Below, piece after piece: positions 12,309 to 20,523 of a DNA stretch of 64,000 bases. Location: NCBI RefSeq assembly GCF_000801105.2, contig NW_026615384.1:1-64000 (forward strand), written 5' to 3'. How positions within the stretch are numbered: the stretch's first letter is position 1; each line of letters starts with the position of its first letter. The stretch comes from Raphanus sativus. Lineage: Eukaryota; Streptophyta; Magnoliopsida; Brassicales; Brassicaceae. The notes under the pieces were generated by a model. That model was not told the DNA's origin, did not search any database, and saw only the letters and a list, made by a program, of their open reading frames with translations. Made by a program: the position numbers and the translations under genes.

Positions 12309-12915
12309 TGTTGAGATGAGAGGCTTAAGTAAGAGAAGATGAGGCTAAGTAAGAGATGAGGTTTCTACACTATTTGGGAAATAGTAGATAGTGAATAGTG
12401 AATGCACACTATTCACTATTACAAGAGTTACCACAGTGACAATGGTAACTAAGTAAGAAGAAGTAAAGTGAAGCAAAGACACCAAGTGGTGTGGAAGGTT
12501 AGGATGCGCAGCTAAGGTTTGGATCACAAACCTTGTGACCGTTTGAGGATAAAGGAGGCGCGCTATGACAGGCTGTAAAGGCAAAGGTATCTAGTCAAGA
12601 TACCTTTGGCATCAAGCGTGTGTGCAATGTGGTCCAAGTATTCAAACCAGGCGCTCCTCTCCTCCTTGACTCTACATGCTTTGAATAGTGATGAGACCAC
12701 TTTACCTTGTCGCAAACCCTCATTAGTTCTCTCTATATATATTGTAAACACTCTCTGATTAATGATTAAGCAAGCAATGAAAGTCTCTTAGACATTTTAA
12801 GAATGGTTCTTAGTCTCTTTGTCTCGGATTAGTCTTTCTCATACTCAAATCTCTTCTTAATCTCTCTAATCTCTTCTCTAATCTCTATTACTACACTAAA
12901 TCTCTAGAAATCTTA
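12309..12915 (+). repeat. Cop1 5' LTR
   Basis: It starts tgttgagatgag and ends agaaatctta. It contains a TATA-like tatatatatt near 12734 and two hairpins: arms 12388-12400 and 12407-12419, and arms caaaggtatc 12582-12591 with gatacctttg 12599-12608. Confidence 0.93.
12388..12419. promoter_or_regulatory. LTR hairpin of Cop1
   Basis: A perfect 13-bp inverted repeat (atagtgaatagtg) encloses the 6-nt loop aatgca, about 79 nt from the LTR start. The second copy is at 18032-18063. Cop3 and Cop5 have hairpins of different sequence at the equivalent LTR position. Confidence 0.7.
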
Positions 12916-12928
12916 TGGTATCAGAGCC
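12916..12928 (+). other. Cop1 primer-binding site
   Basis: tggtatcagagcc, complementary to the initiator-Met tRNA 3' end, directly follows the 5' LTR with no spacer. Confidence 0.92.
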
Positions 12929-13235
12929 AGGTTGCGCAAAAAGCAACTTGTGTTCTTGAGTGTTCTTGAAGAATCCGGAAGCTAGATCTTTGAAGAACAA
13001 GTGTTGGTGTCGGTTGGTGTTTATCTTGGAGATCCAGCTTCAAGAAGGTGTCGGTTGAAGTTTATCAAGTTCAGAAGTGGTGTTAAGTCTTTGTGGAGTG
13101 TTGTCGTGAGCTGCAAGGGAAGATCTTTAGGGTTTCTTGAAGATTCAAACTCAAAGCTCAAGTCTTTACAAGCGGTTGGTGTTCAAGGTAAAAGATCAAG
13201 TCTTTGTTACAAGTTGCTGAGTTAAGTTGCTAGAG

Positions 13236-16200
13236 ATGGAAGGTAGCATGAACATGAAGGTCTCGGTTACCTTTAAGGGAACCAACTACCTAGTTTGGTC
13301 TAGGATGGTTAGGACTGCTGTGGGAAGCAAAGGGCTGTGGAAGCATATTACTCCAGGTGAAGCTCCAAAGCTCATCACTCAAGGAGAAGAAGGAGATGGG
13401 AGTTCAGGCAATGCGCTTGAGAAATGGGAGCAAGAGGATTGTATGGTACTATCAGCTCTCCATTCATCCTTGGAGCCGAGTTTGCTGGATGCATACAGCT
13501 ACTGTGAGACAGCCAAGGAGCTGTGGGATACTTTGAAGAAAGTGTATGGAAACACTTCCAACTTAAGCCGGGTGTTTGAGGTGAAGCAAGCCATCAATGT
13601 ACTTGTTCAAGAAGACATGGAGTTCACCAAACACCTTGGAAGGTTCAGATCACTCTGGTCAGAGTTGGAGATGCTTAGGCCAAGCACAGTTGATGCGGAT
13701 GAGTTAAACAAGAGGCGCGAGCAAGATAAGGTCTTTGGGTTGTTGCTGACTTTGAATCCAGCCTATGGTGGTCTCATCCAGCACTTATTGAGAGAAGACA
13801 CTCTTCCAGACCTTGAGGAAGTGTGTGCTAGGATCCAAAAGGAACAAGGGTCTATTGGTTTGTTTGGAAAGAAGGGAGAACTCTCTCTTGCTAACCAAGC
13901 ATCACACTCGGATCAAGAGGAGACTCCACAAGCAAACAAAGCTGCGCATGGAAAGTATGAGGAGAGGAAGTTCAATGGGAACTGTGACCATTGCAAGAAG
14001 CAAGGACACAAGAAAAGCCAGTGTTGGATCCTTCACCCACATCTCAAGCCAGCTAAATTCATGAAGGATAGAGAAGCAAGAGCACATCTCTCGGATGGAA
14101 CAAGTGGAGCTAATGGAGCTGGTACAAGCAAGGCACAAGATGGTGAGAAGCGTGAGATAGACAATGGGAAGTCTCTGGTGGCTTACACTGGTGGTTCAAG
14201 CAACACCAGTGAGTATGTGACAAGGGCAGACCTAGACTCTCTCATCAAACTCTTCAAGGAGAATGGTAACACATTTGGGTACTCTTATGGTGCTTCCTTG
14301 ATTGCTAGAACTGATAGGTTGATAGATAACTCTTGTGATATGCATAATCATCTCAAAGAGTGTGGTATTGATAGCATTGATCATGCATACTACTCGGATC
14401 ATGCATACAAACCATTCAAACCTTCCAGCATTCTAGCTCATCTTGCTAAGTCTCATTGTCATGCATCTCGGCCTCTCATTATTGATTCTGGAGCATCTCA
14501 TCACATGATTAGTGATGTTAAGTTGATTAAAAACATTGAGCCTGCTTGTGGAAATGTCATGATTGCTAATGGTGATAAGATTCCTATTAGAGGAGTAGGA
14601 ATGCTTAAACTGTTTGATAAGGAGTCAAAAGCTCTTTATATGCCTGATTTCACTTCAAACTTGCTTTCGGTTAAGAGATGTGCAACTGATCTTAATTGTA
14701 ATGTTATCTTCAGTCCTAATGATGTGAAATTTCAGGATATTAAAAGTAGCAAGATGCTTGGCAAAGGAGTAACCAAGGGAGAGTTATACATGCTTCAAGA
14801 TCTGACTCCTATTGCAAATTTTAGTTGTTCTTTTTCTTCTGTTTCTACCAGTCTAAGCAAGAATGCATTGTGGCATGCTAGACTAGGACACCCTCATAAT
14901 AAGGCTTTAAAACTGATGGTGCCAGGTGTTTCTTTTGAGAATAATGAATGTGAAGCTTGTATTTTAGGCAAGCATTGTAAAACTGTTTTTCCCAAATCGT
15001 CTACTGTTTATGAAAAGTGTTTTGATCTTATTCATTCTGATGTATGGACTGCTCCATGCTTGTCTAGGGAAAGTCAGAAGTATTATGTCTCATTCATTGA
15101 TGAAAAATCCAAATACACCTGGTTAACCTTAATTCCAACCAAAGATAGGGTGCTTGATGCATTTAGAAATTTTCAAGCTTATGTTACTAACCATTATCAA
15201 GCCAAGATTAAGATTTTCAGGTCTGATAATGGAGGAGAGTACACAAGTCATGCATTCAAGCAACATCTATCAAAGTATGGGATACTTCACCAAACGAGCT
15301 GTCCTTACACCCCTCAGCAAAATGGTGTTGCTGAAAGGAAGAATAGGCACCTGATGGAAGTCGCCAGATCCCTGATGTTTCAAGCAAATGTACCTAAAAG
15401 GTTTTGGAGTGATGCTGTAGTTACTGCTTGTTATCTGATCAACAGGACTCCTACTCTTGTGTTGCATGGGCAATCACCATTTGAAGTCCTAAACAAGTAT
15501 AAACCAGTGCTGGATCACTTGAAGGTCTTTGGGTGCTTGTGCTATGTGATGGTACCAGGAGAAATGAGAAACAAGCTACAACCGAGAAGCACAAAGGCAA
15601 TGTTTATTGGATACTCCACAAGCCAGAAAGGATACAAGTGCTATGATCAAGACACTAGGAGAGTGACAGTATCTAGGGAGGTGAAGTTTATTGAGGAAAG
15701 AGGGTACTATGAGGAGAAGAACCAAGAAGATCTAAAAGATCTCACATCAGATAGAGCTGCTACCTTGAGAGTTATGCTGGAGAAACTTGGGATCAACATG
15801 ACACAAGAGCAGCAAGGTGGAGGAAGTGCACCTAGAAGTGTACCAAGGGCAAGTGATGATCGGATCCCTCACCTTGACCATGAGGGGGGAAATGAAGCAA
15901 GCTCTCTTAACCAAGGAGGGGAAGAGAGTTCTAGGAGTCAAGAAGAGAGCTCTAACTCACATGATCAAGGTGTGGAAGACACTGATCAAGAAGGTGGAGC
16001 TGAAGTAAGTCAGCAAGAAGAACAAGGAGTTAGAAGTGATGATGCACAAGAGGAAGCAAATATACAAGAAGAGGTGCAAGTGCAGGATGAACCAGTTCTA
16101 AGGAGAAGCACACGGCTAAGGAAGGATCCTTCCAGTTGGGTAAACACAAGAGTGTACTACAATGCACAAGCTGTGGAGCATCCTTCTCAAGCTGTATGCT

Positions 16201-17810
16201 CCTTTGCTCATTATCCGGAAGAGCATTGTGCCTTTCAAGTCAGTTTGGATGAGAGTTACGTTCCAAGAAGCTATGAGGAAGCTATGCTAATACAAGAGTG
16301 GAGAGATTCAGTTAATGCTGAGGCAGATGCCATGATCAAGAATGATACATGGTATGAGAGTGCACTACCAAAAGGAAAGAGAGCAGTGTCTAGTAAATGG
16401 ATCTTCACAATCAAGTATCTTCCAAATGGAAAGATAGATAGGCGCAAGACAAGATTGGTGGCAAGAGGGTTTACTCAAACCTATGGAGAAGATTACATTG
16501 ATACATTTGCACCAGTTGCCAAGCTCCACACCATTCGGATAGTGCTATCTTTAGCAGTGAATCTTGAATGGGATCTTTGGCAAATGGATGTGAAGAATGC
16601 ATTTCTACAAGGAGAACTAGAAGATGAAGTCTACATGCTACCACCTCCTGGTCTTGAGCACCTAGTAAAGAAGGGAAATGTGTTGAGGCTAAAGAAGGCA
16701 ATCTATGGTCTCAAACAATCTCCTAGAGCATGGTACCACAAACTGAGCACAACATTGAATGGAAGAGGGTTCAGGAAGTCCGAGCTTGATCACACTCTGT
16801 TCACACTTGTTACTCCCTCAGGTATCATTGTAATTCTTGTGTATGTAGATGACATTATCATCACTGGCTCTGACAAAGCAGGTATCAAGGCAACCAAGGA
16901 GTTTCTAAAATCTGTGTTTGAGATTAAAGACTTAGGAGAGATGAAATACTTCCTTGGCATTGAGTTGTGTAGAGCTAAGGAAGGGTTATTCATCTCTCAA
17001 AGAAAATATACACTTGATCTTTTGAAAGATGCAGGTGCATATGGAGGCAAAGTAGCTAAGATGCCCATGGAGGATGGGTATAAGGTTCCACGTGAGGGGG
17101 AGCTTGAAGATAGCAAGCCATTTCATGATCCAAAGCTTTATAGAAAGCTTGTAGGTAAGTTAATCTACTTAACCATTACACGGCCTGACATTTGTTTTGC
17201 TGTGAATCAGGTGAGCCAGCATATGCAAGTCCCAAAAGAACACCATTGGAGAATGGTGGAGAGGCTGTTGATGTATCTAAATGGAACTCAAGGTCTTGGT
17301 GTTTGGATGGGTTGCAACAAGAGTACAGAAGTGGTGGGCTATTGTGATGCTGATTGGGCAGGAGATAGAGCTGATAGAAGATCAACCACTGGCTATTGCA
17401 CTTTCATTGGTGGGAACTTGGTTACTTGGAAGAGTAAGAAGCAGAAGGTGGTCTCATGTTCCAGTGCTGAAGCCGAGTATAGAGCCATGCTGAAGCTAAC
17501 CAATGAACTTGTGTGGATCAAGGGGATTCTGAAGCACTTAGAGGTTGATCAAGCTACACCAATGACTATGCATTGTGATAACCAAGCAGCTATTCACATT
17601 GCAACCAACTCGGTGTTCCATGAGAGGACCAAGCACATAGAGGTGGATTGTCACAAGGTCAGACAGATGATAGTACTTGGAGTGATCTTACCATGCTACA
17701 CAAGAAGTGAAGATCAGTTGGCTGATGTGTTCACTAAGGCTGCGAGACAGAAGACAATGGAGTCCATCCATATCAGGTTGGGCCTCATTGATTTGAGCAA
17801 GAGGAGCTGA
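13236..17810 (+). CDS. Cop1 gag-pol polyprotein (Ty1/copia)
   Basis: A single 1524-codon frame encodes the proteins for reverse transcription and integration. The order is capsid-like gag (copia-type N-terminal/UBN2 region), zinc knuckle CDHCKKQGHKKSQC at about residues 250-263, aspartic protease with DSGA at 417, and pre-integrase zinc motif (H547, H552, C572, C575). The integrase triad D602, D664, E700 has the usual 35-residue spacing. Reverse transcriptase follows with YVDD at 1203-1206, then RNase H with D1371, E1412 and D1448. The protease-integrase-RT-RNase H order defines Ty1/copia. I chose the ATG at 13236 because it is the first ATG after the primer site; the frame is open a few codons upstream, but only from a TTG. 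The 300-nt leader contains no ATG. Gag and pol are not separated by a stop or frameshift. All catalytic residues are present, so the element is probably autonomous. Confidence 0.96.
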   Translation: MEGSMNMKVSVTFKGTNYLVWSRMVRTAVGSKGLWKHITPGEAPKLITQGEEGDGSSGNALEKWEQEDCMVLSALHSSLEPSLLDAYSYCETAKELWDTLKKVYGNTSNLSRVFEVKQAINVLVQEDMEFTKHLGRFRSLWSELEMLRPSTVDADELNKRREQDKVFGLLLTLNPAYGGLIQHLLREDTLPDLEEVCARIQKEQGSIGLFGKKGELSLANQASHSDQEETPQANKAAHGKYEERKFNGNCDHCKKQGHKKSQCWILHPHLKPAKFMKDREARAHLSDGTSGANGAGTSKAQDGEKREIDNGKSLVAYTGGSSNTSEYVTRADLDSLIKLFKENGNTFGYSYGASLIARTDRLIDNSCDMHNHLKECGIDSIDHAYYSDHAYKPFKPSSILAHLAKSHCHASRPLIIDSGASHHMISDVKLIKNIEPACGNVMIANGDKIPIRGVGMLKLFDKESKALYMPDFTSNLLSVKRCATDLNCNVIFSPNDVKFQDIKSSKMLGKGVTKGELYMLQDLTPIANFSCSFSSVSTSLSKNALWHARLGHPHNKALKLMVPGVSFENNECEACILGKHCKTVFPKSSTVYEKCFDLIHSDVWTAPCLSRESQKYYVSFIDEKSKYTWLTLIPTKDRVLDAFRNFQAYVTNHYQAKIKIFRSDNGGEYTSHAFKQHLSKYGILHQTSCPYTPQQNGVAERKNRHLMEVARSLMFQANVPKRFWSDAVVTACYLINRTPTLVLHGQSPFEVLNKYKPVLDHLKVFGCLCYVMVPGEMRNKLQPRSTKAMFIGYSTSQKGYKCYDQDTRRVTVSREVKFIEERGYYEEKNQEDLKDLTSDRAATLRVMLEKLGINMTQEQQGGGSAPRSVPRASDDRIPHLDHEGGNEASSLNQGGEESSRSQEESSNSHDQGVEDTDQEGGAEVSQQEEQGVRSDDAQEEANIQEEVQVQDEPVLRRSTRLRKDPSSWVNTRVYYNAQAVEHPSQAVCSFAHYPEEHCAFQVSLDESYVPRSYEEAMLIQEWRDSVNAEADAMIKNDTWYESALPKGKRAVSSKWIFTIKYLPNGKIDRRKTRLVARGFTQTYGEDYIDTFAPVAKLHTIRIVLSLAVNLEWDLWQMDVKNAFLQGELEDEVYMLPPPGLEHLVKKGNVLRLKKAIYGLKQSPRAWYHKLSTTLNGRGFRKSELDHTLFTLVTPSGIIVILVYVDDIIITGSDKAGIKATKEFLKSVFEIKDLGEMKYFLGIELCRAKEGLFISQRKYTLDLLKDAGAYGGKVAKMPMEDGYKVPREGELEDSKPFHDPKLYRKLVGKLIYLTITRPDICFAVNQVSQHMQVPKEHHWRMVERLLMYLNGTQGLGVWMGCNKSTEVVGYCDADWAGDRADRRSTTGYCTFIGGNLVTWKSKKQKVVSCSSAEAEYRAMLKLTNELVWIKGILKHLEVDQATPMTMHCDNQAAIHIATNSVFHERTKHIEVDCHKVRQMIVLGVILPCYTRSEDQLADVFTKAARQKTMESIHIRLGLIDLSKRS

Positions 17811-17952
17811 TCCCCTTAGCTATGAGGTCTTCACTCTTTTTCCCTCATCAAGGTTTTGTCCCAATGGGTTTTCCTTGGTGAGGTTTTTAATGAGGAAGAT
17901 CTCATGGCTTTCCAAGCTTGACTTGTTCCATATGGTCAAGCTTGAGGGGGAG
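17811..17952 (+). promoter_or_regulatory. Cop1 3' region: conserved stem-loop, inverted repeat and polypurine tract
   Basis: Eight nt after the stop codon an outer stem begins (17819-17831 with 17896-17908; 13 pairs, two of them G-U). The inner stem pairs 17843-17853 with 17873-17883 (cctcatcaagg/ccttggtgagg, one G-U) and encloses the 19-nt loop ttttgtcccaatgggtttt. Next comes an inverted repeat, caagcttgac at 17913-17922 and gtcaagcttg at 17935-17944, and then the polypurine tract agggggag at 17945-17952, directly before the 3' LTR. The polypurine tract role is established for the family; the stem-loop role is unknown to me. Confidence 0.8.
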
Positions 17953-18560
17953 TGTTGAGATGAGAGGCTTAAGTAAGAGAAGATGAGGCTAAGTAAGAGA
18001 TGAGGTTTCTACACTATTTGGGAAATAGTAGATAGTGAATAGTGAATGCACACTATTCACTATTACAAGAGTTACCACAGTGACAATGGTAACTAAGTAA
18101 GAAGAAGTAAAGTGAAGCAAAGACACCAAGTGGTGTGGAAGGTTAGGATGCGCAGCTAAGGTTTGGATCACAAACCTTGTGACCGTTTGAGGATAAAGGA
18201 GGCGCGCTATGACAGGCTGTAAAGGCAAAGGTATCTAGTCAAGATACCTTTGGCATCAAGCGTGTGTGCAATGTGGTCCAAGTATTCAAACCAGGCGCTC
18301 CTCTCCTCCTTGACTCTACATGCTTTGAATAGTGATGAGACCACTTTACCTTGTCGCAAACCCTCATTAGTTCTCTCTATATATATTGTAAACACTCTCT
18401 GATTAATGATTAAGCAAGCAATGAAAGTCTCTTAGACATTTTAAGAATGGTTCTTAGTCTCTTTGTCTCGGATTAGTCTTTCTCATACTCAAATCTCTCT
18501 CTTAATCTCTCTAATCTCTTCTCTAATCTCTATTACTACACTAAATCTCTAGAAATCTTA
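17953..18560 (+). repeat. Cop1 3' LTR
   Basis: This is a 608-bp copy of 12309-12915 with a single 1-bp indel difference seen. It is followed by the TSD tctta and then by degenerate satellite. Confidence 0.93.
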
Positions 18561-19740
18561 TCTTAGATGGTGGTTCATCCTGGTTTGATAAGAATCATGA
18601 AGATAATGGCATATGTCCGAACAGGCAATCTAGAATCATCTGGATAGAAGGTGGGATATCTTCTTGCTCACAACACTGATGAGATTTATTCAACTTCCTG
18701 GTTATTCTCCACTGATTAGTGGTTCCAAATAAAGCTTCTTTGATCGTGGTTCATCCTGGTTTGATAAGAATCATGAAGATATTGCCATATGTCCGAACAG
18801 GCTAATCTGGAATCATCTGGATAGAAAGTGGGATATCTCCTGACTCACAACTCCTATGAGATTAATTTAACTTCCTGGTTATTCTCCAATGATTAGTGGT
18901 TCCAAACAAAGCTTCTTAGATCGTGGTTCATCCTGGTTTGATAAAAATCATGAAGATAATGGCATATGTCCGAACAGGCAAATCTAGAATCATCTGGATA
19001 GAAGGTGGGATATCTTCTTGCTCACAACACTTATGATATTTATTCAACTTCCTGGTTATTCTCCACTGATTAGTGGTTCCAAATAAAGCTTCTTAGATCG
19101 TGGTTCATCCTGGTTTGATAAGAATCTCGAAGATATTGACATATGTCCGAACAGGCTAATCTGGAATCATCTGGATACAAAGTGGGATATCTTCTTACTC
19201 ACAAATCCTATGAGATTTATTCAACTTCCTGGTTATTCTCCACAGATTAGTGGTTCCAAACAAAGCTTCTTAGATCGTGGTTCATCCTGGTTTGATAAGA
19301 ATCATGAAGATATTGCCATATGTCCGAACAGGCCAATCTGGAATCATCTGGATAGAAAGTGGGATATCTTCTTACTCACAACTCCTGTGAGATTTATTCA
19401 ACTTCCTGGTTATTCTCCACTGATTAGTGGTTCCCAATCAAGCTTCTTATATATTGGTTCAACCTGGTTTGATAAGAATCATGAAGATATTGACATATGT
19501 CCGAACAGGCTAATCTGGAATCATCTGGATCAAAAATGGGCTATCTTCTTACTCACAACTCCTATGAGATTTATTCAACTTCCTGGTTATTCTCCACTGT
19601 TTAGTGGTTCCAAATAAAGCTTCTTAGATCGTGGTTCATCCTTGTTTGATAAGAATCATGAAGATAATGACATATGTCCGAACAGGCAAATCTAGAATTA
19701 TCTGGATAGAAGGTGGGAATATCTTCTTGCTCACAACACT
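18561..19740 (+). repeat. Degenerate satellite block (about 6.6 monomers)
   Basis: The same 177-bp monomer and orientation as the arrays, but with many private substitutions: gatggtgg for gatcgtgg, aaacaaag or caatcaag for aaataaag, atcatctggatacaaag, and agaatctcgaag. Loss of the taa stop in consecutive units leaves a 135-codon frame at 19210-19617, which is a by-product of the 177-bp (3 x 59) period and not a gene. The block ends against the CRM1 LTR at monomer phase about 114. Confidence 0.92.
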
Positions 19741-20523
19741 TAATACACTCCTAGGATGCTTCTCTGGATAGAAATGGGATAGATCCTTGCAAGTAGAGAA
19801 TCAGTGACTCAATCTCCTTCAAGGGGGTGGATCGAATGGTGACACAAGAGGGATGAATGAACTCTTGATACTCCTAAGTGATGATCTCGGATATGACACA
19901 CCTTGATAATCACTCTTATGGGTTTTGTTAGATATGACTCACTAACAAAGACTCAAGAACACTCAGACTACAAGGAACTCGCAGCCGTCAAGAGAGAACA
20001 AGAGTTTAGAATAAAAGATTGGATGATTTCATTAGGGTTGCGAGACACCTATATATAGAGAGAGTAAGGAACATACTCCTTAGTCTCGAAATGTATCAAA
20101 TAACAAAACCATAGTCTAAATAAAAACATAGGATAAATTAATAAAACATAGTCTTGAACCGAGATCATCAAGTGAGTGATATGGAAGCAACATATGGCCT
20201 CGTTAAAAACCTATCTTTGGAAAACCCAGTGGGACAAAACCAAAGATAGGGAAAAAGAGCACACATATGTTACTTGCTCACTTGATGTCTATCTTGGAGC
20301 TGAGATGGCTTGAATGGTAGTAAGTGCATCTTGGTTGATCAAGCTTCTTCCAAGACTTTCTTCTTGCTTCATGGATGTCTTAAGTAAGCCTCCAATGGCT
20401 TCTTTGAGTTGCTTGCTTCTGGCTCGAGTCATGGGACCCTTAGGCATGGTGAGAGCATCTTCATCTGCTGGTTCCTCCATGATCTCCTTATCTTCTTTGC
20501 TTGACTGGTCCATGATCATATCA
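19741..20523 (-). repeat. CRM1 3' LTR (left copy)
   Basis: It is identical on reading to 25516-26298 (783 bp each). It contains the last 78 codons of the polyprotein gene (20289-20523), the conserved stem-loop (20166-20287) and a ctatatatag box near 20049 that could serve as the promoter TATA. Confidence 0.93.
20166..20287 (-). promoter_or_regulatory. Conserved stem-loop after the CRM1 stop codon
   Basis: The outer stem catcaagtgag (20166-20176) pairs perfectly with ctcacttgatg (20277-20287). An intermediate pair is aacatatg with catatgtt. The inner stem cctatctttgg (20210-20220) pairs perfectly with ccaaagatagg (20240-20250). The loop is aaaacccagtgggacaaaa. In element orientation it starts 1 nt after the TAG stop codon. 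Loop and layout match the copia elements here, although the stem sequences differ. A second copy lies in the other LTR at 25941-26062. Confidence 0.8.

Larger units (their letters stand above)
12309..18560 (+). mobile_element. Cop1: intact Ty1/copia LTR retrotransposon (6252 bp)
   Basis: A complete element inserted in the satellite. It has a 607-bp 5' LTR, tRNA-iMet primer site, one long gag-pol frame, polypurine tract and a 608-bp 3' LTR. A 5-bp TSD, tctta, lies at 12304-12308 and 18561-18565. Reading both LTRs side by side, the only difference I see is a 1-bp indel in the tctctct tract near the 3' end, so insertion was very recent. The LTR begins TG but ends TA, directly against the primer site. 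Confidence 0.95.

Noticed and set aside
13001..13225. Open frame of 74 codons just upstream of Cop1 gag-pol
   Set aside because: It begins with GTG, not ATG; the first ATG after the primer site is at 13236, so it is unlikely to be translated.
19210..19617. Open frame of 135 codons across satellite units
   Set aside because: The 177-bp period is divisible by 3, so losing the single taa per unit opens a long frame automatically. The protein is just the repeated unit translated, with no start context or domain.
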